Position numbers and translations under genes: made by a program | The notes under the pieces: model-generated | The model's input: only the letters and a program-made list of their open reading frames with translations | What the model was told of the DNA's origin: nothing | The model's database searches: none | Assembly (NCBI GenBank): GCA_963978545.1 | Contig: OZ021729.1 | Coordinates: 12,352,001 to 12,416,000, forward strand | From: Linyphia triangularis | Lineage: Eukaryota > Arthropoda > Arachnida > Araneae > Linyphiidae | Direction of reading: 5' to 3' | DNA: 64,000 nucleotides | Part shown: positions 32,049 to 43,559 of the stretch, piece by piece | Numbering within the stretch: position 1 is the first letter of the stretch | How the letters are laid out: the number at the start of each line of letters is the position of its first letter

Positions 32049-32590
32049 AAAGAAATCCTTGAAACTATTCAGTCTTCTCGATTTTTTAAATATTATTTTC
32101 TATGAGTTTTAAAATTAAAGGAGACCGTAATATTTCTAAACAATTAACGAAATTCCAGTAATCAAAAACAGTTTTAACTAAATTAGAAAATAAATGAGTA
32201 AAATAAATTGTTAAAAAAAAAAAAATTGACAAAATTCTTATTTCTCGGTTTAGGTGTTTATGGCATATCAGTGTGCCAAGTTTCATTTAAAATCAATAAA
32301 ACAGTAAACCTAATTCGACTTTCGGATAAACATAGATACAACAAATTGATTCTGTGATTGATTTTGGATCTATGATGGGGCTTGAAACGCTAAGTAAAAT
32401 AAAGTATTGTTTTATTCAAATATTTTATATTATCATATTGTATATTTATACGTCAAATGAAAACATTTTGATAACATTAAAAATAAAAATGTGTATATTT
32501 ATTCAATGATGCGAATAGCATTGAATCCCAGTAATAATTTCTTGTAATAACACAACTATTTTAAAACAAGTGTTTAATAATTTTATAAGC

Positions 32591-32630
<40 letters not shown>

Positions 32631-33504
32631 TCCAATGTTTAATAACATAAATAAGTATTTTAATAATCAATATAAATCAGTGACTGTCGCCGACACGAAA
32701 ACATCACATAAATTAGTTACGAATTAAATAAAAATTTATATTTATCTATTCAGCAAATCACATATATTTATCAAAATAATTTGGCCTAAGCTTATATTTC
32801 AACTGTATTTTTGTATCCTGATTAAGCTTTCAAAATAAATGAGAAGGTAAAAATAAGCTTATTTTAAAGTAAAATAATTTAATACTTATTTTTCATGCAA
32901 ATACATATGCAGGAAACAATTTGAAGCACCATGATTAAAACTAAATGCTTTATATTTTTTTCTTTCTAAAAACCATGGGTTTCTCTAATTTTACTTTCAT
33001 TTACCATTCCTTAAATAATTTATAACGTTCATATGTTTAAGTAGTAAATATCAACGATTATTGGCAAAATAATTTGGTTCTTTTGATTTAGATTTTATCT
33101 TTAATTTTTAATATCGAAAACCTTTTTAATATTTTATAGTAGTTAAGAAAGTATTTGATTTAGCCTCATATCACATTCTTGTGCAATATATCTTGTTTCT
33201 TCCAACCAATATTTATTACTAAAATAGTCTCGTATTTAGCCTGCGAATTTGATTGCTTAGATCAGCTTTCGCCACTAACTTTTAGAAGCGGGCCGTATGG
33301 CTTATGTTGGAGCTTTTCGCGGGCTGGAAACACCAAAATATGTATCTTTAATTGTTATCGATTTAACAATGTATTCATATCTGAAAACTGGGGGAAAATA
33401 TATTATTTTTATATATTAAAATTGCAATTGATATTTGATTCTATTTTATTTTCCCCTTCTTTTTCCAATAATTAAAAAAATAATAATAATTTTTATTATT
33501 AGTA
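31576..33504. other. AT-rich stretch without gene
   Basis: Contains a 10-C run at 31831-31842, T runs of 27 (32018-32044) and 33 (32592-32624), and no recognisable exon or repeat family. Confidence 0.5.
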
Positions 33505-33995
33505 AATCAAAGTCTAAAAAAGAAGTGAATCTTTTGTTTCAACGTGACAATACTACTTGACCTAACTTTTATTAAAAGTATATAAAATGTACTTCCAAAT
33601 TAATCCGATTTAGTCGATATCAACTGTGAGACGATGACTCTCGAAATCTTTCTGTTTATTTTATGATAATGTCGATGTCTTTTGAAGTATTTGTTGCAAT
33701 CAATTTTAATAAACTTCCCAAATGAGATTCAGTTAAGTTATTAATGTATTTATATTCTTGATGAAAACCACCTTACTGAAAGCTTCTTCACATAGTTTCT
33801 TCTGGCACGTAGTAGAGAACTCTGTTCTTCATAATTAACACATATTATTTCGGATAAATTACAATTATGTAAGAAAAACTCCTTTTCATGAAATATAATT
33901 TTTCTTTCTTTTTAATCTTCTGTGGTGTCAAAGGGCCGCAGAAAAATATGTCGAGGGCCAAATTCGGCCAGCTGGCCTATTAGTGGCTAACGCTG
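33505..33995 (-). repeat. Single-unit relative of the 21608-23010 repeat
   Basis: Read on the minus strand it begins 'cagcgttagccactaatagg', contains 'tttttctgcggccc', 'agaacagagttct', one 'gaagaaactatgtgaag' unit with 'ttgcaacaaatact', then 'agttgatatcgactaa' and 'agttaggtcaagta'. It therefore has both flanks but only one copy of the 191-bp unit. Confidence 0.85.
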
Positions 33996-35127
33996 GCTTA
34001 GATGAATGACATCTTCGGAAATTCATTATAGTGAGATATTGTATTATATTGCAAAGATAAAATTTCATAGGTCTCCTTAATGTGCTTAAATTGAGGTTTT
34101 CTCCTTTCTATAGTGCTGACATCTGCTGCATATTATCATTATAAATAAATTGTTTGTCAGAAGCGGAGGTCTTAGTTTTTAAATTGCTACATCATTGATC
34201 AATTTCGATTTGCTATAAATCGAAAAGAAGGGATCGTCATTAAAATAAAACACCTTCCAGAAATAATATATAAAATTTTAAGTTTTAACTCTCTGGTGCA
34301 TAGTGTAGCATATATGCTACACAACTTGAGAGTAAAATTTTATTAACAATTAATATATTTTTATTGCAATTTCAAATCGAAATGCATTATATCAGTCATA
34401 CTAAGATTGTTTATACCTAAACAAGTATATTTATATTAAATACCAGCAACATGACCGCTAGCTGCATAAACAAAAATCATGCACTTGAAGGCTAAAGCAT
34501 TTAAAGCATAAGATGGACCTATATGACACAATGGAATGGATTGCATTTACTGAAACCAAAATCAACACCAGTAATTTACAAAACATACTTTACTGTTTTT
34601 CAACCACACACCGAATTCTCACCATCAATTTCGTTCAAAGCATTCTCCAGACCAGGAAGATCAACAAGTTTACATATCAGATGTTGCTTTCACACGATTG
34701 GGCGTGCACAAGAAAAAAGACTGACCCCGAAGAAAACGAAAACCGGTCTTAAAGATCGGATAATACTGTCGACATGACTCTACACAATTATTCAATGCTA
34801 AATCTAATAAGGTTTTAATCAAATTCGTACCTGGCGACCCGTTCAATTAAGTTTTGTTTTAGCAACCTTACACTCTGGATTCATTGTGAATGCCTCAAAT
34901 TGCCCTTGAATATTTAAATCGATTCAAAAAGAATAATAGCGAATACTAAATTAGAGATATATTTTTTACTAATCGTTTTGTTTATGCTGTTGATTATGCG
35001 GAGATAAAATTAAGTATTTTTTTCAACCCAATGAAACTATTAATGCTTTCTATCAACCCAATGAAGCTTTTGAAATAAGTTATATTAACTTTGTGAGTGC
35101 TTATGGAGAAAAAATCTTAGGTGTACA
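33996..35127. other. AT-rich stretch with a perfect 20-bp palindrome
   Basis: At 34303-34322 'gtgtagcata' is followed directly by its complement. Nothing else was recognised. Confidence 0.5.
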
Positions 35128-35129
35128 TA

Positions 35130-35752
35130 CAAGGTGAGACCGAAAAGTAAGATGACTGATGTCATAATAATCGCTGTATTATATATTTGCAGATAAATAC
35201 ATCACTGTCCTTCAAAGTAGTTCCCACCGTCTACAATACACTTCTGACAACGTTCATACAAGTTCTTGAAACTTATGAAAAAATCCTCCTTTGAGACTGT
35301 CTTAAGTTCCTTGGTAACAGCAGCTTCAATGTCTGAGATGCTTGAAAATCGGTTTCCTTTCAGTGCCAATTTCAGTCGCAGAAAGAGGAAAAAATCTGCT
35401 GGCGCTAGATATGGGGAATAAGGAGGGTGTAATACTAGTATTACTGTATTATACCCTACTTATTCTCCTGATCTAGCACCAGCAGATTTTTTCCTCTTTC
35501 CACAACTGAAATTGGCACTGAAGGGAAATCGATTTTCAAGCATCTCAGACATTCAAGCAGCTGTTACCAAGGAACTCAAGACAGTCTCAAAGGAGGATTT
35601 TTTCATAAGTTTCAAGAACTTGTATGAACGTTGTCAGAAGTGTATTGGTAGACTGCAGGAACTACTTTGAAGGACACTGATGTATTTATCTGCAAATATA
35701 TAATACAGCGATTATTATGACAACAGTCACCTTACTTTTCGGTTTCACCTTG
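35130..35752. mobile_element. Palindromic mariner derivative (duplicated 3' end of a transposase)
   Basis: It is flanked by TA (35128-35129, 35753-35754), with termini 'caaggtgagaccgaaaag' and 'cttttcggtttcaccttg'. The right arm (about 35450-35660, plus strand) encodes the C-terminal part of a mariner transposase: TYSPDLAPADFFLF with the third catalytic Asp, then about 55 more residues and a stop. The left arm carries the same segment inverted, meeting it at about 35437-35450. The N-terminal domain and the first two catalytic Asp are absent from both arms, so the element is non-autonomous. Confidence 0.93.
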
Positions 35753-38700
35753 TATTATCACAACTGTGGCCATTCAATCATGCCGAAACTTAACAGATAG
35801 AATGCATTGTCGTCAGCAGCGAGTCTCAGGTATTTGGGATAAATAAAATGTATTAAATGCCACGGAATCGACGGTTTTTTCATTTCGTCAAACATTATAG
35901 GAACTCAATCTGAGCTCAAAATCGCTTATAAAAGTTGTACATACATGTAAAGAAATTATGTTAAAACTTTATTAGGTTAATTTTTTGTCGTACAAAATAT
36001 TTTAAAACATTGATCTTATGTTTTATGCTAAATGCTATGGATGTGGAGTAGACCTCGAAGATGCGAAAATCGAATTGCATTTTTTCTTTTGCAGTTTTTT
36101 TAAGTCACAAATTCCAGGTGTATAAGTAAGTCAGAATTAAAAACAAATATCTTGACTAACTATTGGATACCATAAAGGCGGTTTCAATCGGCAAGCATAG
36201 GTTGTTAATTGAACAATTTCTATACTGTCACCCATTTATTTCTGTATAATCAATTTCCCATAGTTATCAACAGATGCAAACTGCTCTGTTGGAGAGTTGT
36301 TAATAATTATCACTATGATGACTTTTTAATGTTCCCCGGTCACAATAGAAAGCATTCACTACCAGAAGTTGCAGTTAGAGACTTGTGGTGTTTATTAGTT
36401 TATTTAAAACTGTTTAAATATTTATTCTTTAGTAATGGCCAACACGAAATTATTCTCTTTAATTTCTCATGTTCTACGTTACCACCAGAAATACGGAGAA
36501 ATAGTTTTTTTTTTTTATTATGCAGTTTATGTGAAAAAGTTGCATTCTTTTTTGCTGCTAGACTTTATAATCATAGAAAACAGCCATGTCTAGTTTTAAA
36601 ATGATAATTTAAAAATACAAAAAAATCCGTTATAATAATGGGACCGAGCATACTAAATAAATCAGAATGATGGAAATCTTACACTTTTTGATTAATTTTA
36701 GTAGAGTCATTTTATTTTTTTAAGTACAATTAAAGGAAAAAAAAAATCTCAATACTCATCTAATTGAATAGTATTAAAAATATCTGAAAACCATACACAA
36801 TTGTTAAAACATACATTCAACTGTGAGTTTTTAATAGCGGCGTAAAAATTCATACTGTTTAAAATATTTTAATTTAATTGAATTTAGAAAATAAGCAAGT
36901 TGGCAAAGAAAACGGTTATTTATAAGCATAGTTATGTAAATAGAACTGGAGTGTATTTTAAAGTTATATATTTTAATGTGATGATACTTTAATGAAACAT
37001 TAAATTAAATCGATTAGGAATTTCTTTAGTGTTATAGTTATAAAAATAGTTGGCTAACCTAACGATGCTATTTCAACACAAAGCAACATTAAGATCCATT
37101 GAATATTCATGCTCCAAAAACGTCAACGATTCATTCAATTTTCATAGTAACAAACATCAATTACTCATTGAAAATATAATCACTAAGGAAACCTATTTCA
37201 AAATTGAAATTGTTCTCAATTCCAAAGAACATATTATACTCATCAACCCTAAGAAATGAAACAATTTCGACAACGCATTTTCTCTAAAGTAAATTGTATA
37301 ATGTACCCAAAGAGTTCTGCAACAATGCATCACATTCAAGCACTGACAAATTCAACTTGACCTGCTTCTTCCAACTAACCTTGCATCTCTTCTGTGAACT
37401 TCCAAAGGGGAAAAAAAAACTCAACAGCACGCGCATAATATCCGCATAAACGCCTCAAAAGGGTTATTTATTTACATCTGAATGGCTTAAGATATCAAGG
37501 GATGTACATAGCCGCGAGTTAAGATCGGAACAAGAGCGAGTCTCAGTGCGGTTTTGCGTTAGCCTTGGCACCGATTTAAAGTAAAGTTAAACTGCGGCTT
37601 GGCTCAAAAGTATTCTAAAGACAGACGATCCAATTACTGATGCCAACCGAATAAAACTGAATTCCAAGAATGCAATTCCAATGAAGTGGAATGATTACTG
37701 GAGCCCAAAGAAGGAAAATAATAGTTCCATGCATAAAAAGCAAAGGACACTTTTATTTACAGTTGAGGAATATGTGATGTAATAAATAACATCGATTACA
37801 ATTAGATAATCTGTTGATGTGATATCAAATGAAAGGATCAATTTCGAGCAAATGGCACTTTGCCGTCTCACAGAAAGAGCGTGTTGGCGCTTTTCTTGTG
37901 TTTTATGTTTTGTTGACCGAAACTGCTTCGAACAAAAAGTTATAGCATGCCATCCAAGAACAAGATCACACTAATTGATCAATTTCACGAACAAGTGAAA
38001 TAAAGTTTTTTTTTCTCAATTGATCCCTTCGATTGAAATTGGATCCTTAATTCCTAGATTGCATTTCGTTTCCTATTACTGCTAGTAAGGAATGTTTCAA
38101 AATGATCTTAGTCTACGTAGGAGCTTTATTATAGGCTAAAGGTTTTAAAAAAGATACTATTTAAGTTTCTTGAAAAGTTCATTTCCTTATGGTTTAAAAT
38201 TCTCGTTATTCCAGTTCCTAAGAGTGCTCATTAAAAAGGTTACACTTTACTTGTAGTTAAATACTGACTTAAATTTCTTAACTCTAACAGTAACCACTGC
38301 TTTTAAATAAAAATATGATTTTAAAAATGATGATGCCGGCTCAGGGTACATTTTATATCCGGTGAATTAGTTACTTTAAATGGTTTGGAGAAATAAAAAA
38401 TATTGATATGTAATGAATTTTCATTCATTTGTTTAGATTTTTTTATATACTATTAGAATAGGTTTTATGACATATGTATAACTGAAAAATCATTACGTTT
38501 TTAATAGGCACAGGATAAAGAAACGTATTTTAGCGAGAAATACAAAAAGTAATTATCGAGCTAGAAACCATGAAAAAGTTATTAACAAATGATAGATTGA
38601 TTTATGTGTATCTTTTTATAAAATGAAAATACTTATTATTTAACTCAAAAATTGATTGCACTACTGAGTAAAATCCCTTTCAGTTTTGGCGTTGCACTTA

Positions 38701-38815
38701 CACATTCCTACAAAATCTATTAAAAGAGTCAACAAAACAAATGGAGTTTCAGAAATGGTAACATTTATCACTAAAATATTCAATTTAATTCTGTTTGATT
38801 TCGACTAATTGTCTA
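35753..38815. other. Unique AT-rich stretch
   Basis: No mobile element recognised. A GC-richer patch at 37490-37680 has a few acceptor/donor-like words but no convincing exon. The 131-codon frame at 36209-36604 looks like chance. Confidence 0.4.
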
Positions 38816-39095
38816 TAATGAATGCACAGATCTAGTACATTCTGGAAACATGTCACCAACAACTATCAAAGCTTTCTTTACTCAAATTAGAAATTTTATC
38901 AATGATCCAATATGATTTTATTTGTGACTAGTTCCATCGGTGTATTCCTAATGATTGTTCGATATATTACTGACCCTTTCCAATGACCGATCATCAGAGA
39001 TTATAAACTCTAGAAACATGTCCTCAACTTTCAAAATAATTCAATGAGATTATATTTATAGCTGACACGTTCAACCAAGCTACACTGTTAAAAAT

Positions 39096-39271
39096 TTGGA
39101 TACACCTTGCACCAAAAATTGGTTTCCATTTAGCTACAACCAACATTTGGTACTTAGTTTCACGATTTGATGGTGCTACTTCGAACCGTAAGTACCATTA
39201 AATCGTAAAACTAAGCAGCAAATGTTGGTTGCAGCTAACTGGAAACAAATTTTGATACAAGATGGAACAAA
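39096..39271. mobile_element. Short palindromic MITE
   Basis: Arms 39096-39177 and 39190-39271 pair: 'caaccaacatttgg' against 'caaatgttggttg', 'ttagctacaacc' against 'ggttgcagctaa'. The loop is about 12 bp. Confidence 0.75.
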
Positions 39272-39729
39272 AATTTTACTATCTATGATACATACAGACT
39301 CTCGATGCGCAAACTTAATAAATTCTGAAGACATGTCCTCAACACAACTACCGAAGTTTTCATAAACGAGCTTTTGCATAAATAATTCGATTTCCAACCA
39401 CAGACCACCTATGATGTTAAATGACGATGGTTCCTAACAAATTTTGTAAAGATATCTCCAATTTTTTTTTAAATTTTTTATTTTTATTAATACACAATTC
39501 AAGATGATTCTATTTGTTTAAAATCTATCCCAACGACAGACTACAAGTGATGATTAGAATACTGTGAAAACATGTCATCAACGGCTATGTGCTAAGTACA
39601 GATGTCGTATTTGCATTGCTTGGCCCAAATGAGTTACTGTTACCAGGAGGCTTTCTGTAATTTGTTCTACTACATAATGGTGAAGCTTAATGGTCACATC
39701 TGCTAGGGAAATATTAAAAAAGTTAAGAG

Positions 39730-40132
39730 GATGTCCTAGTAAGGATCATTCCCTATACTCGCTATGTTACAATCTTCCAGCCCAGTTCATTTAGAAGCTA
39801 CTTTGTACAAAATCTTGACATTTGGTGAGTAGGTAAGAAAAGGATCACTTAATGAAGTGACATAAATTTAAAACTCGAAAATAGCGTCTAATATATTTAT
39901 TTTATTTTTGAAATTCTTCCTTCAATGCATATGGAGTGGCTCCACCTGTTTTTGTCTATTGCTATTTTAATTTATAATAGATAGACATTAAATGCTAACA
40001 ATTTATGTCTTTTCATTAAGTGATCATTTTCGTACCTACTCATCAAATGTCAAGGTTTTGTAAAAAGTAGTTTCTAAATGAATTGGGCTAGAAGATTGTA
40101 ACATAGCGAGTATAGGGAATGATCCTTACTAA
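39730..40132. mobile_element. FB1 foldback MITE, uninterrupted copy
   Basis: Left 'gtcctagtaaggatcattc', right 'gaatgatccttactaag'. Arms pair over about 170 bp on each side, and the centre holds 'agtggctccacctg'. It is the best uninterrupted reference for the family in this window. Confidence 0.9.
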
Positions 40133-40460
40133 GGGTTCCAATTAATAAGTTAGTCAATAAGTTAGCATTAATTACTTTGAAGTTCTTAAACATTAGACTG
40201 CCTTTTCTTATTTTAAGATAAGTGGCAGATACGACTCCTGTGCTGATCATGGCAGTATATTTCTTGCGTCAATACATTTCCTACACACAGTCAATGGAAC
40301 TAATAACTTCATCCAAATCCACGCCTTTTCTCAAAGAGAAAGTAAATTCATTAGGGGGTAAAAAAAAAAAAAATAGCTTCCGCAGACCGATTCTCGGTGA
40401 TGAATACACAAACCTAATAAATTCTGGAAACATGTCATCAACACAATCGTCGAAGCAGAG

Positions 40461-41044
40461 CAGGCAGAAACAGATAGCCGATGTTGCTTATCGCTGGCCC
40501 GTATCAGATCCGAACAACAGGGCCGTAACCGTGTCTACTGGTGTTACGTCATAAAGAATGAGTAGCAGCTAAAAATAGATCTTTTTATTCAGAGAGTGCT
40601 CTTGAAGACCATTGAATCGTTGCCGTTGAGGCGAACAGCCCACGTGGTCATTGTTAAATCTGTGTTACTTGCCTATCCGGACAATCATGGTAGATAACAG
40701 ATAGGTTTCAACAATTAGGATCGGAGTGGTAGCTAGTGTTTATTGTTTTAAGTGGTAAACATGTTTTTATAGTACCTGCAGGACAGGAAAAGTAAACAGC
40801 ATAAACTTGTGTATGTCTTTGCGAACAATTAAACAAGCTCCATTGTCGTTTGAGGATTCATAGGGAATTAGTGAACATGTCCTCATTGTCACCTAAGTAC
40901 CGGATAGGATTCCTCAAAAAAAAATTGGCAAAATGTGCTAGTTTTTTAATGTCTATGCATGTTTCCTTTTAAAACTTTCTGTTTAAAGTCACACGCATTG
41001 TCATTTTATTCTTTTTTACTATCTAAGGAAATAATATAGAGGAA
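40461..41044. other. Unique stretch, GC-richer at 40460-40700
   Basis: No exon or repeat was recognised. An upstream regulatory role is possible but unsupported. Confidence 0.35.
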
Positions 41045-41412
41045 ATTCTCTGGCATATGCACTGGACATTTTGGGTCTTTTTCTATTTTTAACAAATTGA
41101 AATAATAAAATTATGTATCTAGCAGTTATGTTTTTGTTTTATATAATGTTACTTGGTGACAAAGTCACAAGAAAAAATTATTTTGACTAGGTCAAATATG
41201 GATTTTAAAGCCACCGTATCCCGTGCTTCTTTTCAGATAAAAATGCATATTTTACCTAGTAGAAATAATTATTTTTCCATATTACTTCGTCACTAAGAAA
41301 CATTATATAAAACGAATACATAATTACTAGACATATCTCATTTGTATAATTCTGATCTGTTTACCAGTAGGAAAAAGATCCAAATTGTCATTTGCGTTAT
41401 CCAGAGAATTGT
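41045..41412. mobile_element. Foldback element family K
   Basis: Left arm 41045-41215 and right arm 41235-41412 pair, e.g. 'ttatataatgttacttggtg' against 'cactaagaaacattatataa'. A relative lies at 61875-62135. Confidence 0.72.
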
Positions 41413-42815
41413 CCATTGGCATTTTCCCAACTTGAAAGTAATTTACTATCTAAGAAAGCACTGCTGTCCCTTCTTAGATGGTAAATTAAGATTTTTATAT
41501 GACTTGTGTTTATTACTTGAGTACAATTCTCTAGGTGACATCGAAATTCAAGGGAAAACGACAAAATTTAATGCGTCTTATGTTTTTATCCAGCAACTAC
41601 AACTTCTAACAATATCCAACAATGTAACAAAAGTCGAATTTAAGTTCCTGAAAGCGATTTGAATACAATAATTTAAAGAAAGAACTTCACACAAGGGAAG
41701 TAAATTTGTCTGATGATGCTTCAATGTTCAGAAAAACACAGAAAATTCAATAAATATTTATAATATTAATGAATCAGTGTAATATTTTAAAATACAAATG
41801 CTAGTTTGTTCTGTTCCAACACAGAGGAAAAAAGTTTTTATAAAGCGCTTAAGTGTTTGTTTTCATTTAAATATAATCCAAACTATTGTGAATTACAATG
41901 ACAAGAGGTGTGCTTGCAATCCCTGAATCAAATAATATCGTATATTCAACAAATAAATGCATCGTAGGTCATATTATAATATAAACTGTAAAAATGTTTG
42001 TTGAGTTTTGCTGTTTTTTCATATTGTGGAAAAATCTTAACATTGATTTGGATTTTATTTGATTCTTAAAAATATTATACATTTTCTAACCACATCTCAA
42101 ATATAATAGTACAACAAAGGAATATTTTAATATGGAAAAAATTAGAACTCCAGCAACACATTTTCTGAAAATTAAATATTTTTTTTATTGTAGTTTCCTT
42201 TTAATAAAATGGGAAAATGCTGTCTGCTTAAAAAGAATTAGGATGCTATATTTTAAATTCGTTTAATCCAAACTCTGAAACAGATTCAGCAATCTCGTCA
42301 TCAAAAAATTACACGCATCACGTTGAAGCAAAAAAATATATAATTTGTACTTACCAATCTCTTACTAAAGATCAGCAAAGGCACAAAAAACTACATCCGT
42401 AGAAATAACTTTTTTGCATAATATCACAAAAAGCTTTTTTTATCTATCACTTTCAGGATTGTCGATTCCCTAGTCTCACACAAAAAAGTGATATTTATAG
42501 AAAAATCAGTGATCCAGATTTCTTTTGTACGATTGGGTGATGATAACCTTATTCTTTTGAGCGAAAATATTCTTTGTGTTGTGCTTACATGCTAGAGAAG
42601 TGATAAAGAAGAGCACTGTTTGTGATTCGCTTTTTATAGCGACTAAAAGCGGAATTATTGTGATGTAAATACTACATACTGCTACAAAAATCGTCTGTAT
42701 AAAATTAAAAATAGTGACGAATTTATTTTAAAGTTCTATTTTATTTCATTTTATACTGTATATAATTGTAAATAATGACGTATTTCTTTTAATGTTCTAT
42801 TTTATGTTATTTGTT
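41413..42815. other. AT-rich stretch without recognised gene
   Basis: A donor-like 'gtaagtac' on the minus strand at about 42348 follows a short unremarkable sequence. No exon was accepted. Confidence 0.4.
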
Positions 42816-42819
42816 AACA

Positions 42820-43195
42820 GCAATAATAAAGGTTAGAAAAAAGTGGCAACACCTAAATTAATCGGGAAATTTCCAGGCATTTCGATCAGGCGATTGGCTG
42901 GCTGGATTTTGCTAGAAATTTCTGCCGCCAGCCAATAAAAAAGAACCGATCGATGGAATCTTGGATTTTTGTCGAGGATAGTTTGCCGTTCGGAAAGTAT
43001 CGTTTGTTTTGTTTACTTCCGTGGTGCCTGAATTATCGCTGTGTTTGAAGTTGTACGTACCGAAGCTTGTATTAAAGCTTTATAGCAATTTTTCTGTTGT
43101 TCGGAAAAGCTTTGGGAGCCTTCAAAGGAACAATAAATTATAGTTTTTATTTAGTAACAACTGCATCATCATTTCCTTGGTAAAAATTTCGTAAC
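42820..43195. mobile_element. Possible solo LTR
   Basis: A GC-richer block reads 'tgttaacagcaataataaag', 'cgattggctggctgg', 'gccagccaataaaa' and ends 'tttcgtaaca'. A TG...CA border and the 'gccaat'-type motif fit an LTR, but no flanking duplication was found and no internal retroelement sequence is present. Confidence 0.25.
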
Positions 43196-43230
43196 AATAC
43201 AAAGTTAAATTCATCTTATCTAAAATAAAC

Positions 43231-43500
43231 AGTTTGGAAATTTGTTGAATCCCATTTAGAAAATTCGAGTAAAATTTTGAAGTAGAATTTGCTTTTCATG
43301 AAATCTTACATTCATCTTGCATCTTACATTAAAGTGTGCTCCACAATGAAATAAAAATTCGTTGAGCTTCATTTAAAAAAATTTCGCATATTAGAGGCTA
43401 AAAGGCTTGGTTTTAAAAATTTAAATGTTAAACTCATATTGCTTTAATAATATACAGTTTGAAAATTCGTGGAGTCCCATTTAGAAAATTCGTGTAATAT
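43231..43500 (+). repeat. Diverged tandem repeat, about 110 bp x 3
   Basis: 'cccatttagaaaattcg' lies near 43251 and 43471, with a weaker 'cttcatttaaaaaaatttcg' copy between them. Confidence 0.55.
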
Positions 43501-43559
43501 TTGATAAGTAAGTTTGTCACATATTTTGAGAGGAAAAATTTGTATATTCTATATAATTT

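Larger units (their letters stand above)
38820..40460 (+). repeat. Strongly diverged tandem-like motif series
   Basis: A 'ttctggaaacatgtcatcaac'-type motif (up to two changes each) occurs near 38843, 39010, 39328, 39568 and 40422, usually preceded by 'aataaa' or 'ataaac'. Spacing is irregular because FB1 and another palindrome are inserted. It looks like an old tandem array of roughly 160-bp units. Confidence 0.45.

Noticed and set aside
36209..36604. 131-codon ORF on the plus strand
   Set aside because: Composition follows the local AT-rich base content, it is rich in Phe/Tyr/Leu, with no domain, no splice context and no relation to neighbours.
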